Below are positions 20,653-27,441 of a stretch of 28,049 nt of DNA, one piece after another. Source of the DNA: a virus; IMG/VR virus record IMGVR_UViG_3300042691_043022, positions 1 to 28,049 of that record; one strand, written 5' to 3'. The notes beneath the pieces were generated by a model. It made no database searches, had not been told where the DNA came from, and saw only the letters and a list, made by a program, of their open reading frames with translations. The position numbers and the translations under genes were made by a program. Each line of letters starts with the position of its first letter. Within the stretch, counting starts at the first letter, position 1.

Positions 20653-21389
20653 GGCTGCACCGGCCGCAACACAACGCGCGCCCCGAAGACGCGGCCTTCG
20701 AGCGCCCACGGCGCCACAGCGCAGACTGGTGCCGGCTGTGCCGGGTCAGTGGCGTTCCAGACCTGGGCGGCCCACTCCTCGGTCAACCGTCGGTTCGCCA
20801 GCGTGTCGATCGTGGCGCTCTGCCCCGCCGTGAGGTCGCGCAGCGCAGCGACCGTGGCGGTGAGGGCCTGGACGTGCGCGAGGAGTTCGTTGAGCTTCGC
20901 GCCCACGTCACTGGTCGGCGGCGGGGGCGTGACGGGCAAGCCGCCGCTCGCGTAGACGCCGCAGTTCGAGCGGCCCGGCCGGCAGGCAATGAGGCGGCCG
21001 ATCGCGTTGGCGGCCGCGGTCGCCGCGGTCTGGTCGATCCAGGCGGGCGCGGGCCGGCCACTCACCGGGCAGTGGTTCCCGATGATGTCGAAGATGGCGA
21101 CCTGGGACGAGCCCTCGCCGTCGCCGCCGCTGCCGACGTAGTAGGCGATGGCGTCGTGGCTCGGGTCGTTCATGTTGCCGCGCTTGGCGTTGTAGCCCCA
21201 GCGGGGATCCTGCGCGCGGAGGGCGTCCACCACGCGGTCCATGAATTCCCAGCCGCCGCACGACGCCAGCAGCGCGCCTGGGTGTGCTTCCGCAACCGCC
21301 TCAACCGTGCTGAACCCATTCGGCGCCTGCGCCGCGGCGGGGGCTACCGCCATCCACGCCACCAGCGTGGCAACTGCCGTGACCTTCAT
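20649..21389 (-). CDS. Secreted protein of unknown function with signal peptide, 246 aa
   Basis: ATG 21389 overlaps the lysozyme stop as ATGA. The mature start is shown by a clear signal peptide (MKVTAVATLVAWMAVAPAAA, cleavage near residue 20-22). The mature domain contains SCGGWEFMDRVVDALRAQDP, GYNAKRGNMNDPSHDAIAYY, an FDIIGNHCP strand and PAWIDQTAATA, ending around C-x-x-GRSNCGVY. Residues ~160-205 are a probable coiled coil (LNELLAHVQALTATVAAL), and the C-terminal part is VCAVAPWALEGRVFGARVVL. I recall similar DPRWGYNxKRG...DAIAY...HC...WID proteins in many phages, with no function known to me. Envelope or periplasmic action is implied by the signal peptide. Confidence 0.75.
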   Translation of the reverse strand: MKVTAVATLVAWMAVAPAAAQAPNGFSTVEAVAEAHPGALLASCGGWEFMDRVVDALRAQDPRWGYNAKRGNMNDPSHDAIAYYVGSGGDGEGSSQVAIFDIIGNHCPVSGRPAPAWIDQTAATAAANAIGRLIACRPGRSNCGVYASGGLPVTPPPPTSDVGAKLNELLAHVQALTATVAALRDLTAGQSATIDTLANRRLTEEWAAQVWNATDPAQPAPVCAVAPWALEGRVFGARVVLRPVQP

Positions 21390-21805
21390 CGCGTGTAGTC
21401 CTTTCCACTCGCCATCATCTCTGCCAGGCGCTGCGCTCGCTGTCCGACTTGCTTCGCCCACAGCGACTTCAGCATCTGTGTTGCGGCGTCTTCATACCGT
21501 CCGTGTTTCACCAGGGTGAGCGTGACCCGAAACCCGAGGAGTCGTGTAATCCCCAGGTTGAAGCACATGTCGATCAACACCCGCTTGCGGATAGAATCGA
21601 GCCTGGCGTACCAGTCAAAGTTCTGTGCCAACTCCCGCTCAACAACGGCGAGATCCTCCCAGAAGATGAAATTCCGGGCTGTCTCACTCAAGCCGTTGTC
21701 GGTGAGGTTATGACCAATGCCGATAGTGAGCTTCCCCACGGTGTCTTCGTAAGGAAACCGTCGGTTCCCTTCGTGCAATTCCAACTGTTCCTTGATGGTC
21801 GGCAC
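21386..21805 (-). CDS. Endolysin, T4-type lysozyme (GH24)
   Basis: Muramidase of 139 aa that cleaves the glycan strands of peptidoglycan. The catalytic triad has exactly the T4 lysozyme spacing: E12, D21, T27 within HEGNRRFPYEDTVGKLTIG, followed by GIGHNL. The rest (VLIDMCFNLG, a conserved helix; AKQVGQRAQRLAEMM at the end) matches the helical lobe of the family. It has no signal peptide or anchor, so it needs a holin. Start choice: GTG 21805 forms TAGTG with the upstream stop and has GGTGGG nearby; GTG 21814, three codons earlier, is also possible. Confidence 0.92.
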   Translation of the reverse strand: MPTIKEQLELHEGNRRFPYEDTVGKLTIGIGHNLTDNGLSETARNFIFWEDLAVVERELAQNFDWYARLDSIRKRVLIDMCFNLGITRLLGFRVTLTLVKHGRYEDAATQMLKSLWAKQVGQRAQRLAEMMASGKDYTR

Positions 21806-22113
21806 TATACCCACCCGAAGAATTTCGCCAATGCCCCAAGCAGCACGTTGACCGCGCCGGTGAAACCCGCCGCCTGCACCGGTGACATCCGCTCCTCAAC
21901 CTTCGCGAGCCGCTCTTTCAGGTCTTCCGGCACCTGCTCCCTCAACACCAACACCTGGCCGTTCGTGGCTTTTGCCTCCCGTAGAATCTCAACCAACGTC
22001 GCCATTACTTCCTTGTGGTGAGCATCAGCCAGGTTCAACCGCGACTCTAGGTATAGCCGGTAACTCGGATCCGATTCAGGCATTCCCCCGCCAACCTCCT
22101 TCACTACCGCCAT
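21805..22113 (-). CDS. Coiled-coil membrane protein, XhlA-like, 102 aa
   Basis: ATG 22113 forms TGATG with the upstream stop, with GAGGTG just before. Residues ~15-75 form a charged coiled coil (YLESRLNLADAHHKEVMATL and LREQVPEDLKERLAKVEERM). The last ~25 residues are hydrophobic (FTGAVNVLLGALAKFFGWV). A coiled coil followed by a C-terminal membrane helix directly upstream of an endolysin is the layout of XhlA-type holin partners. Sequence identity to XhlA is not claimed. A spanin or holin accessory role is an alternative. Confidence 0.65.
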   Translation of the reverse strand: MAVVKEVGGGMPESDPSYRLYLESRLNLADAHHKEVMATLVEILREAKATNGQVLVLREQVPEDLKERLAKVEERMSPVQAAGFTGAVNVLLGALAKFFGWV

Positions 22114-22967
22114 CACTGCACCTCAAACGTGATCGTGAAGTAGACCCAGGTGTTATCGCCGGACGTGGTCGTCCAGTTGGCGACACTGTCGCGGATCAGG
22201 GAGACATACGTCCCACTCGGTACCACGGAGGCCCGCACGTCCGTGACCACCGTCCCGGCGTCCTGCGCGTAGTAGGCACGACACCCCGCCTCCGCGTTGG
22301 CGGTGAAGCTACCGGGGATGGCGATTCGCAGTTCCGCGGGCGTGGACGACACGTCGGTTTCCTTGAGCGCCACCGTCCACGCCATTGTCTTGCCCACGAG
22401 CGTGTAGCGGTTCCTCACCACATCGCCGCTGTCCACCGTCCACGAGCCGGCCGAGGCCGTGAAGTTGCCGCTGCTGTAGCTGACGGTGATCCACTCGCCC
22501 ATCTTCACACTACGCCCACGCTCGTAATACCCAGACGTGGAGGAAATTGACCCCCCGACACTAACAGCCTGACTCCCGCTGCCGATGGTGCTGATGGGGT
22601 CGAGTTCCCGCAGCCCAAGCGAACTCGGCCGGGTGAACAACCGCAAGATGGCGATCAATCCCGGGGTGTTGGTCCGCAGCACGACGTAGTTACTACCCCA
22701 CGCAACACGCGTCGGCGAGAGGTCACGATACACTGCAGGAGACACCCCGCTCGACAAGGGGTTCTCCAACCCCACCACCTCCCACAGCACATCGTCAGGC
22801 TTTGATACCGGAAGGGAATGCGTGATCAGCGTGTCGATGTTGGGCTCGCTTGCTGGGAAAGTCACCCGGACGTATTCAAACCGCCCGTAGGGAGACTGCC
22901 GCTGGCGTTCCGACTCCGCTGTGTTCTTCTCCTGCTCTTGCCGGCGCTGGTAGTCGGTTGACGGCAT
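22113..22967 (-). CDS. Tail fibre/spike-like structural protein, 284 aa
   Basis: The first ~25 residues are a charged helix (YQRRQEQEKNTAESERQRQ), then a beta-rich domain (FEYVRVTFPASEPNIDTLIT; VYRDLSPTRVAWGSNYVVLR; GLIAILRLF). From ~residue 125 a Gly/Ser-rich second domain of short beta strands ends in TWVYFTITFEVQ, a typical termination for phage receptor-binding or fibre domains. Position after the beta-propeller tail gene and before the lysis genes fits an adhesin or tail fibre. TAATG junction with the upstream gene. No specific receptor can be named. Confidence 0.7.
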   Translation of the reverse strand: MPSTDYQRRQEQEKNTAESERQRQSPYGRFEYVRVTFPASEPNIDTLITHSLPVSKPDDVLWEVVGLENPLSSGVSPAVYRDLSPTRVAWGSNYVVLRTNTPGLIAILRLFTRPSSLGLRELDPISTIGSGSQAVSVGGSISSTSGYYERGRSVKMGEWITVSYSSGNFTASAGSWTVDSGDVVRNRYTLVGKTMAWTVALKETDVSSTPAELRIAIPGSFTANAEAGCRAYYAQDAGTVVTDVRASVVPSGTYVSLIRDSVANWTTTSGDNTWVYFTITFEVQ

Positions 22968-25039
22968 TACTGCTGTCTCCCATCGCGCGTCTCAAACTGG
23001 ACCGCTGCGCGCACCAGCATCTCGCGGTTCGGCGTGGCTGCCGTGTTGAAGAACTTCAGCTGAATAGCCTTCGCCGAAAACCCACAACGCACACGGGTAT
23101 TCTCCGTGGTGATTTGCTTGGTGACCTTCGGGGTGGCGGTGTTTTCGTCGCTGTAGATTTCCAGCGTGCCATCCCAACCGCCTTCCACGAAAACAAACTG
23201 GAAGCGCTTCATGGTGAAGGGATCCCCAAACGACAACCACTGCGTCGTCCAGGAGAAGTTCGGCACCCCAACGGTGTAGGTGTAGCTCGCCCCGCTTGTG
23301 ACAGCAACCGGAGTAGACCAATTCAACTGCGTTGCCGTGAACGACGTCAGGGGTCGTTCAGCGACCAGGGTGGTCCCAGTCCAGATGCGGACAATCGGTC
23401 CCCCCACCAACGACCCAGTCCCGGTGGTGAAGCTTGCCGACAGGTCAGTAAGGCTAGTGATCGAGCTACTTGCCGCGGTGAATGCCCCGGCGGCGGTTCC
23501 GACAAACCCGTCGCGCGTGGCGCTGGTCGACAGCTTGAACACACCCCCGCGCACTTGCAGACCGGCATACAGGGTGGGCTCTCCGCCACGGTCTCCCAGG
23601 ATTGCCGCACCAAATGCCGCGATCTGCAGCGGATACCAACGACTCGCCTCGAAGCGCTGAAGCTTGTAGTTGAACGGAAGCACAACCGTGTTTTCGCTGC
23701 TATTACCGTCCAACGACACCGCCCAGAGGATCAGGTCCTGCACTTCGGCTACGCCACAGGCTACGGTTGTTGCCGCGCTAAACTCCAGCGTCTGCATCGT
23801 GTCGGCGAGGAGTTCCTGGCCCAGGAGCGAGAACTCTTCCTCACGCACCAGCGCCGGGCCGCGGTGCGTCCACACGTACAGCATGTTGTTGCCAATCCCC
23901 CAGGCGTTGTGGTTTACACACCCCAGCGATCGGTTGAAGTCGCGGATCTCCCAGGTGTTGGGGTCGTCGCCGATGAGCGCATACGTCGCCCGCTCCTTGA
24001 AGATGAGCAGGTCGCCGTTGTACGGCACCAGCGCCATGATGCGCTGTCCATCATCGGTGTTCACGACTTCATAGGAGTCGGGGTCGAAACTCTCAGGATC
24101 CCCCAGCTTGGAGAAGTACAGATACCGCCCGTCGCTGGTGAACATCCGCGACTTGTGCCACGCGAGGGTGTAGATGTTGGTGGCCGGGGGGTCGTTCTCC
24201 GCGGTGTCAGGCCCGGCGATAATCAGCAAGGAGTCGGCGACGTCAGTCGTGGCGGTCGTGGCCGTGTTGTTGGCGATCTCCGCCACCTTGTAGAACTGCG
24301 TCATGGTATTGGCATTTCGCAGGTAGAGGTAGCGATGGGTGACCTGACTGTCTGACGACACCGGCACCGACGACCACGCGATGTCCTTGTTGGTGATCGT
24401 GAGCTGGCTTGACGTTGGGCCAGCGGAGGACTCGTGGCCGGTGTTGGAGTTGTAGAAGGTGACGCGCGCTTCGTACTTGCCTGAGTGGGCACCGGCTGTT
24501 CCAGCATCGGCAATCGTCGGGGCCGTGGATGGGCGGTCAATCCCCCACCGCTCCAGGGTTGTCCCGCGCACCTTCCACATGCCGGAAATCACCCCATTGC
24601 TCAGCGTTATGTCGCCGCCAGCGATGTAGAGGATGTTGTTGGCCTGCGCCGCCCCGGGGTAGTCATCGGGCAAACTGCCACTACCAGGGGACAACGTCCC
24701 GAGCGAAACAAAAGTATTGTCACTGAGCCGAAGGCGCCCTAGCTCATATGCGCTGGGAGATGTGGCTTTCCGAACGGTGATGAGATACGAAGACCCATAG
24801 TAGGAATTCGTGATCGAGTCGAAGTGGCGATACGGGAACAAGCCCCGCAGGGGGCTAGTGATGTCGTAGATGAACTCCCACCCCGGGCGCACGCTCACCA
24901 CAGCATTGCCTGCACCGTCGCGGGTCAAGGTGCTGTCCTCTGCGGTTCGCGCAGAGTCAGTCGGCCCCGCATCGGCGTAGAAGGTGTTGACAACGCCGTT
25001 CGCCCAGCCGGGAATCAACTCCTTCCGGACCTGGCCCAT
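22967..25039 (-). CDS. Beta-propeller tail/nozzle protein (T7 gp12 / P22 gp10-like), 690 aa
   Basis: ATG 25039 lies one base after the upstream stop (TAACATG); longer in-frame starts would add an Arg-rich leader that is clearly shadow sequence. The middle (about residues 270-420) has LAWHKSRMFTSDGRYLYFSK, DPESFDPDSYEVVNTDDG, IMALVPYNGDLLIFKERATY and SLGCVNHNAWGIGNNMLYVW. These are the propeller-blade repeats of podovirus tail nozzle or plug proteins that close the portal tube. The N-terminus (QVRKELIPGWANGVVNTFYA) and an extra beta domain of short Thr/Ser-rich strands at ~520-620 flank it. The C-terminus is FETRDGRQQ. Next to a gp11-like adaptor, a tail-tube B role is the best reading. Confidence 0.82.
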   Translation of the reverse strand: MGQVRKELIPGWANGVVNTFYADAGPTDSARTAEDSTLTRDGAGNAVVSVRPGWEFIYDITSPLRGLFPYRHFDSITNSYYGSSYLITVRKATSPSAYELGRLRLSDNTFVSLGTLSPGSGSLPDDYPGAAQANNILYIAGGDITLSNGVISGMWKVRGTTLERWGIDRPSTAPTIADAGTAGAHSGKYEARVTFYNSNTGHESSAGPTSSQLTITNKDIAWSSVPVSSDSQVTHRYLYLRNANTMTQFYKVAEIANNTATTATTDVADSLLIIAGPDTAENDPPATNIYTLAWHKSRMFTSDGRYLYFSKLGDPESFDPDSYEVVNTDDGQRIMALVPYNGDLLIFKERATYALIGDDPNTWEIRDFNRSLGCVNHNAWGIGNNMLYVWTHRGPALVREEEFSLLGQELLADTMQTLEFSAATTVACGVAEVQDLILWAVSLDGNSSENTVVLPFNYKLQRFEASRWYPLQIAAFGAAILGDRGGEPTLYAGLQVRGGVFKLSTSATRDGFVGTAAGAFTAASSSITSLTDLSASFTTGTGSLVGGPIVRIWTGTTLVAERPLTSFTATQLNWSTPVAVTSGASYTYTVGVPNFSWTTQWLSFGDPFTMKRFQFVFVEGGWDGTLEIYSDENTATPKVTKQITTENTRVRCGFSAKAIQLKFFNTAATPNREMLVRAAVQFETRDGRQQ

Positions 25040-25040
25040 G

Positions 25041-25358
25041 TTAGTAGGCGCCTCCGGCAGGCGGAGCCTGCGGCATCGGCGCAGGCGCCTGCGGCGCCTG
25101 CTGGGGGGCCCCCGCCATCGGACCCATCGGACCGCCACCCCCCTGCCCAAGCATCTGCAGGAGGATCATCAGCTGCTGGGGGTCGCGGATGTCGAGGCCC
25201 AACTCAAAGGCGATCTGGACCAGTTCCGGCGGAAAGCCCGGCATAGGGGTGGAGGCCATTTCAGGGGAAGCCGCAACCGGCCCCGCCTGCATAGGGGCCT
25301 GACCGACGTCATCTGCCAGGGCCTGATCCATCGCGCGTGCCTGCATGTTGGTGTTCAT
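25041..25358 (-). CDS. Small Pro/Gln/Gly-rich protein, 105 aa
   Basis: ATG 25358 overlaps the preceding stop as ATGA. The first ~30 residues are a helix (NMQARAMDQALADDVGQAP). A short folded element follows (FPPELVQIAFELGLDIRDPQ and LMILLQMLGQG), then a low-complexity Gly/Pro/Gln/Ala tail ending APPAGGAY. No known family. Its position between the peptidase-like gene and the tail beta-propeller, and the collagen-like tail, suggest a minor virion component or assembly chaperone. Confidence 0.6.
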   Translation of the reverse strand: MNTNMQARAMDQALADDVGQAPMQAGPVAASPEMASTPMPGFPPELVQIAFELGLDIRDPQQLMILLQMLGQGGGGPMGPMAGAPQQAPQAPAPMPQAPPAGGAY

Positions 25359-25999
25359 CGCCGAAATCGCCTCTCATCTTCAAATTCTTCACCACGCAAC
25401 TGTGCGTGGGCGAGTTCCCGCATCATGTCGTTGCGGCCTGGGATACCGTTTCGTTGTTCTGCGATACGGAGTAACTCACGGACACTCGGCGCTGGAGGAC
25501 CCATCCGCGGCGGTTGAAGGCTTACCTGCCGCGATGCCGCCAGCCGCGCATCAATCTCCCGCGGATTCCGCATGTAGCTGTCACCAATTCCAAGCTGGCT
25601 TGGCAGGGGGAGATCTGACAGCCCTAGAAGCCACGGCTGCGTGGCATGCCGTGTTTCATGCGCCAATATGGCTGCCGTTGCTCGCAGGGGATTAGTCGCT
25701 CCCATTCCGTACATCGCATTACTAGCGAAGTCTGGGCTGAAGTTCATGTTCCCAGTAAATGGTTCGTGATACCCCCATGTAACGCTATCCGCAAGTTCGA
25801 GGTCCAACCCCAGCTTCCCCTCATTAGCTTTGCGCTGAAGGGCATTCCGGGTACCTTGGTCCAAGAGCATTGTGGCCGTGTCAAACGTCGGCCCCAGACC
25901 GGTGTTGATTGGGCGGTTGGGCGGCGGTGCCACAGTTGGCATTTCTTCTTCTAATGCCCGCATCATAGCGAGCTGTTCAGGTGTGGGCTTGATTGGCAT
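25355..25999 (-). CDS. Putative zinc metallopeptidase in the tail operon, 214 aa
   Basis: ATG 25999 forms TGATG with the upstream stop; an in-frame GTG at 26011 is the alternative. Residues 114-118 read HETRH (context AAILAHETRHATQP), an HExxH zinc site. A NPREIDARLAA segment supplies a candidate third ligand, E148, 30 residues later, as in gluzincin-type peptidases. Upstream is FTGNMNFSPDFASNAMYG; the C-terminus is a charged helix with MRELAHAQLRGEEFEDERR. It could process virion proteins or attack host cell-wall or protein material on entry. The substrate is unknown and activity is inferred from the motif only. Confidence 0.65.
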   Translation of the reverse strand: MPIKPTPEQLAMMRALEEEMPTVAPPPNRPINTGLGPTFDTATMLLDQGTRNALQRKANEGKLGLDLELADSVTWGYHEPFTGNMNFSPDFASNAMYGMGATNPLRATAAILAHETRHATQPWLLGLSDLPLPSQLGIGDSYMRNPREIDARLAASRQVSLQPPRMGPPAPSVRELLRIAEQRNGIPGRNDMMRELAHAQLRGEEFEDERRFRR

Positions 26000-26964
26000 C
26001 AGGGCATCCACACCGAGGGGCCCCAGTCGCCGCCCCCATCAGTGACCCGGACATACTGCGGTTCGGCTTCAACTCCCTGCGACTCCAGGAACGCCAACCG
26101 CATCGCGGTGTCGAGTTCAAACTGCCACTTGGAGAATTCCTGCATTCGTGCCGCCTCTGCCTGGTTGTCGTAGGCGAAGAGCATCATCAGGGCATCCCAG
26201 ACGAGGACCTTGGCGAAAGGCGGCGGGATGTCGGGGAGGTCGTTGTCAGACGTCAGGGGGCGGGGGCGCCGATAGAAGCGATACTCCACGACATCGGCGG
26301 TGCTTGGTGACGCCAGGAGATACAACTGCTGGTAGCTTCGCCCCCACTCGTCGCTGTTGAGGGTCAGGAGGGTAGTGCCCCCGGAGGTTGAGAGGGTGAG
26401 GGTGCCCGCCCAGGCCGCCCCTTTGGTGACCCCCAGGACCTTGGAGAAGCTCAAACTGCCCGTCACCGGCGTGGTGCCATTGGGGGTCAGGCTCTCGGTC
26501 GTGATGGCGCCGTTGACTACCCCGCGGATGGTGATGGCCTTCCCGACAGTGTTGTCACTCGCGCTGCTGCTGACGATGCGGAGGGTTGTGGCGGCAGTAG
26601 GCTGACTAAGCACTGGCGAGCGCCCCCAGAGGGCAAAGGTCGCCCGGTCGCGATCCTGGTTCCAGTCGGCACCCGAGGGCGCCAGCCCCCTGGCCGGCAC
26701 CTCTCGGAGATACTCCCGCCGCGTCTGGTTGTAGAAGTAGTAGGGGCGGTGGAACTCCGGATGAAGACCATACGTCTGCACGCCGGCCGTGAGGGAGAAA
26801 GTCTCCGCCGAATCCCACAGCATAAACGGCCAGAGTTCTTTTGTCAAGCGATTGAAGTGCGCCTGATTCAGCGCATTCTTCACATTCGTGAGGGTCGTGC
26901 CTGTGTCGCCGCTTTCGTCAAGCCACGCCAGGACTTCGTCCTGCAGTTCTTTGTAAGTCGTCAC
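25999..26964 (-). CDS. Tail-tube adaptor protein (T7 gp11-like), 321 aa
   Basis: The N-terminal TYKELQDEVLAWLDE...NVKNALNQAHFNRLTKELWP region and following ETFSLTAGVQTYGLHPEFHR are typical of podovirus head-to-tail adaptor / tail tubular A proteins. An inserted Ser/Thr-rich beta domain occupies ~120-225 (TTLRIVSSSASDNTVGKAIT). The C-terminal helical part carries VEYRFYRRPRPLTSDNDLPD, IPPPFAKVLVWDALMMLFAY and QNQAEAARM-like segments. It would join the portal ring and the tail nozzle. Start is GTG 26964, immediately after the preceding TAA. GGGGGTTGG upstream is a possible ribosome site. Confidence 0.78.
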   Translation of the reverse strand: MTTYKELQDEVLAWLDESGDTGTTLTNVKNALNQAHFNRLTKELWPFMLWDSAETFSLTAGVQTYGLHPEFHRPYYFYNQTRREYLREVPARGLAPSGADWNQDRDRATFALWGRSPVLSQPTAATTLRIVSSSASDNTVGKAITIRGVVNGAITTESLTPNGTTPVTGSLSFSKVLGVTKGAAWAGTLTLSTSGGTTLLTLNSDEWGRSYQQLYLLASPSTADVVEYRFYRRPRPLTSDNDLPDIPPPFAKVLVWDALMMLFAYDNQAEAARMQEFSKWQFELDTAMRLAFLESQGVEAEPQYVRVTDGGGDWGPSVWMP

Positions 26965-27438
26965 TTAGCCAACCCCCAACAGCAGAAGGTAGAATGAGGT
27001 GCCACTCGGTGCTGGCGGCTCCGGCGCCACACCATCCCGCACCGTGAAGCGCCGGTTGAACTGCACCACCGCCCGGGTACGATAACCATCCCGCACATAG
27101 TGCACGGTGCGGGTGATTCGCGGCTGGGTGATGGTCGCTGCCGGCGGAGCCGATGCGGTGGAGACTGCAAATCGGCGCTGGTGGGTGACCACCACGCGAC
27201 TGCGGTAGCCGTCGCGCGTGACCCGCACTATCCGCGCAAGGCGTGGTTGGGTGGTGGTCGCTGCCTGCGCCTGTACCGAGACGGCGAATCGCCGCTGGAA
27301 GGCCACCACCTGGCGGTAGCGATAGCCATCCCTGACAATCCGCACCACTCGAATAAGGCGTGGCTCGGTGTCGGTCGCGGGGGTTTCAGGCGGGGGCTCG
27401 CCCCCGCCGCCACCGCTAAACAGCAGGAGCAAGCTCAT
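26965..27438 (-). CDS. Protein of three tandem basic beta repeats, 157 aa
   Basis: The product starts MSLLLLFSGGGGG, continues with three tandem ~39-residue repeats (starting at residues 24, 63 and 104), and ends in SFYLLLLGVG. Each repeat is [TQ]PRxxRxVxxxRDGYRxRxVVxxxRRFxV: very basic and strand-like, alternating small and charged residues. I recognise no family for it. The Leu/Gly ends resemble short motifs that cap other phage tail proteins. The ATG follows the preceding stop by three bases, with no ribosome binding site, so it may be coupled. A virion surface or DNA-contacting role is guesswork. Confidence 0.7.
   Translation of the reverse strand: MSLLLLFSGGGGGEPPPETPATDTEPRLIRVVRIVRDGYRYRQVVAFQRRFAVSVQAQAATTTQPRLARIVRVTRDGYRSRVVVTHQRRFAVSTASAPPAATITQPRITRTVHYVRDGYRTRAVVQFNRRFTVRDGVAPEPPAPSGTSFYLLLLGVG
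27040..27369 (-). repeat. Three tandem protein-coding repeats
   Basis: Three copies of a ~39-codon unit begin at 27369, 27252 and 27129 on the minus strand (periods 117 and 123 bases). The protein copies share R-D-G-Y-R-x-R and R-R-F blocks. The DNA copies have diverged in third positions and in the linker, so they look old and kept by selection rather than freshly duplicated. Confidence 0.8.
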
Positions 27439-27441
27439 AGC

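Noticed and set aside
20354-20674. Minus-strand frame of 106 codons over the tiny membrane genes
   Set aside because: It is in another frame to three tightly coupled small genes with clear membrane helices and ribosome binding sites; its own sequence is His/Arg/Pro-rich without a start signal.
21805-22113. Rz-type spanin
   Set aside because: The membrane helix is at the C-terminus rather than the N-terminus and no overlapping lipoprotein frame was found, so XhlA-like is the better description.
22850-24355. Plus-strand open frame of 501 codons
   Set aside because: Fully antisense to the fibre and beta-propeller genes, which have convincing folds and coupled starts. Composition is shadow-like (Arg/Gly/Pro-rich).
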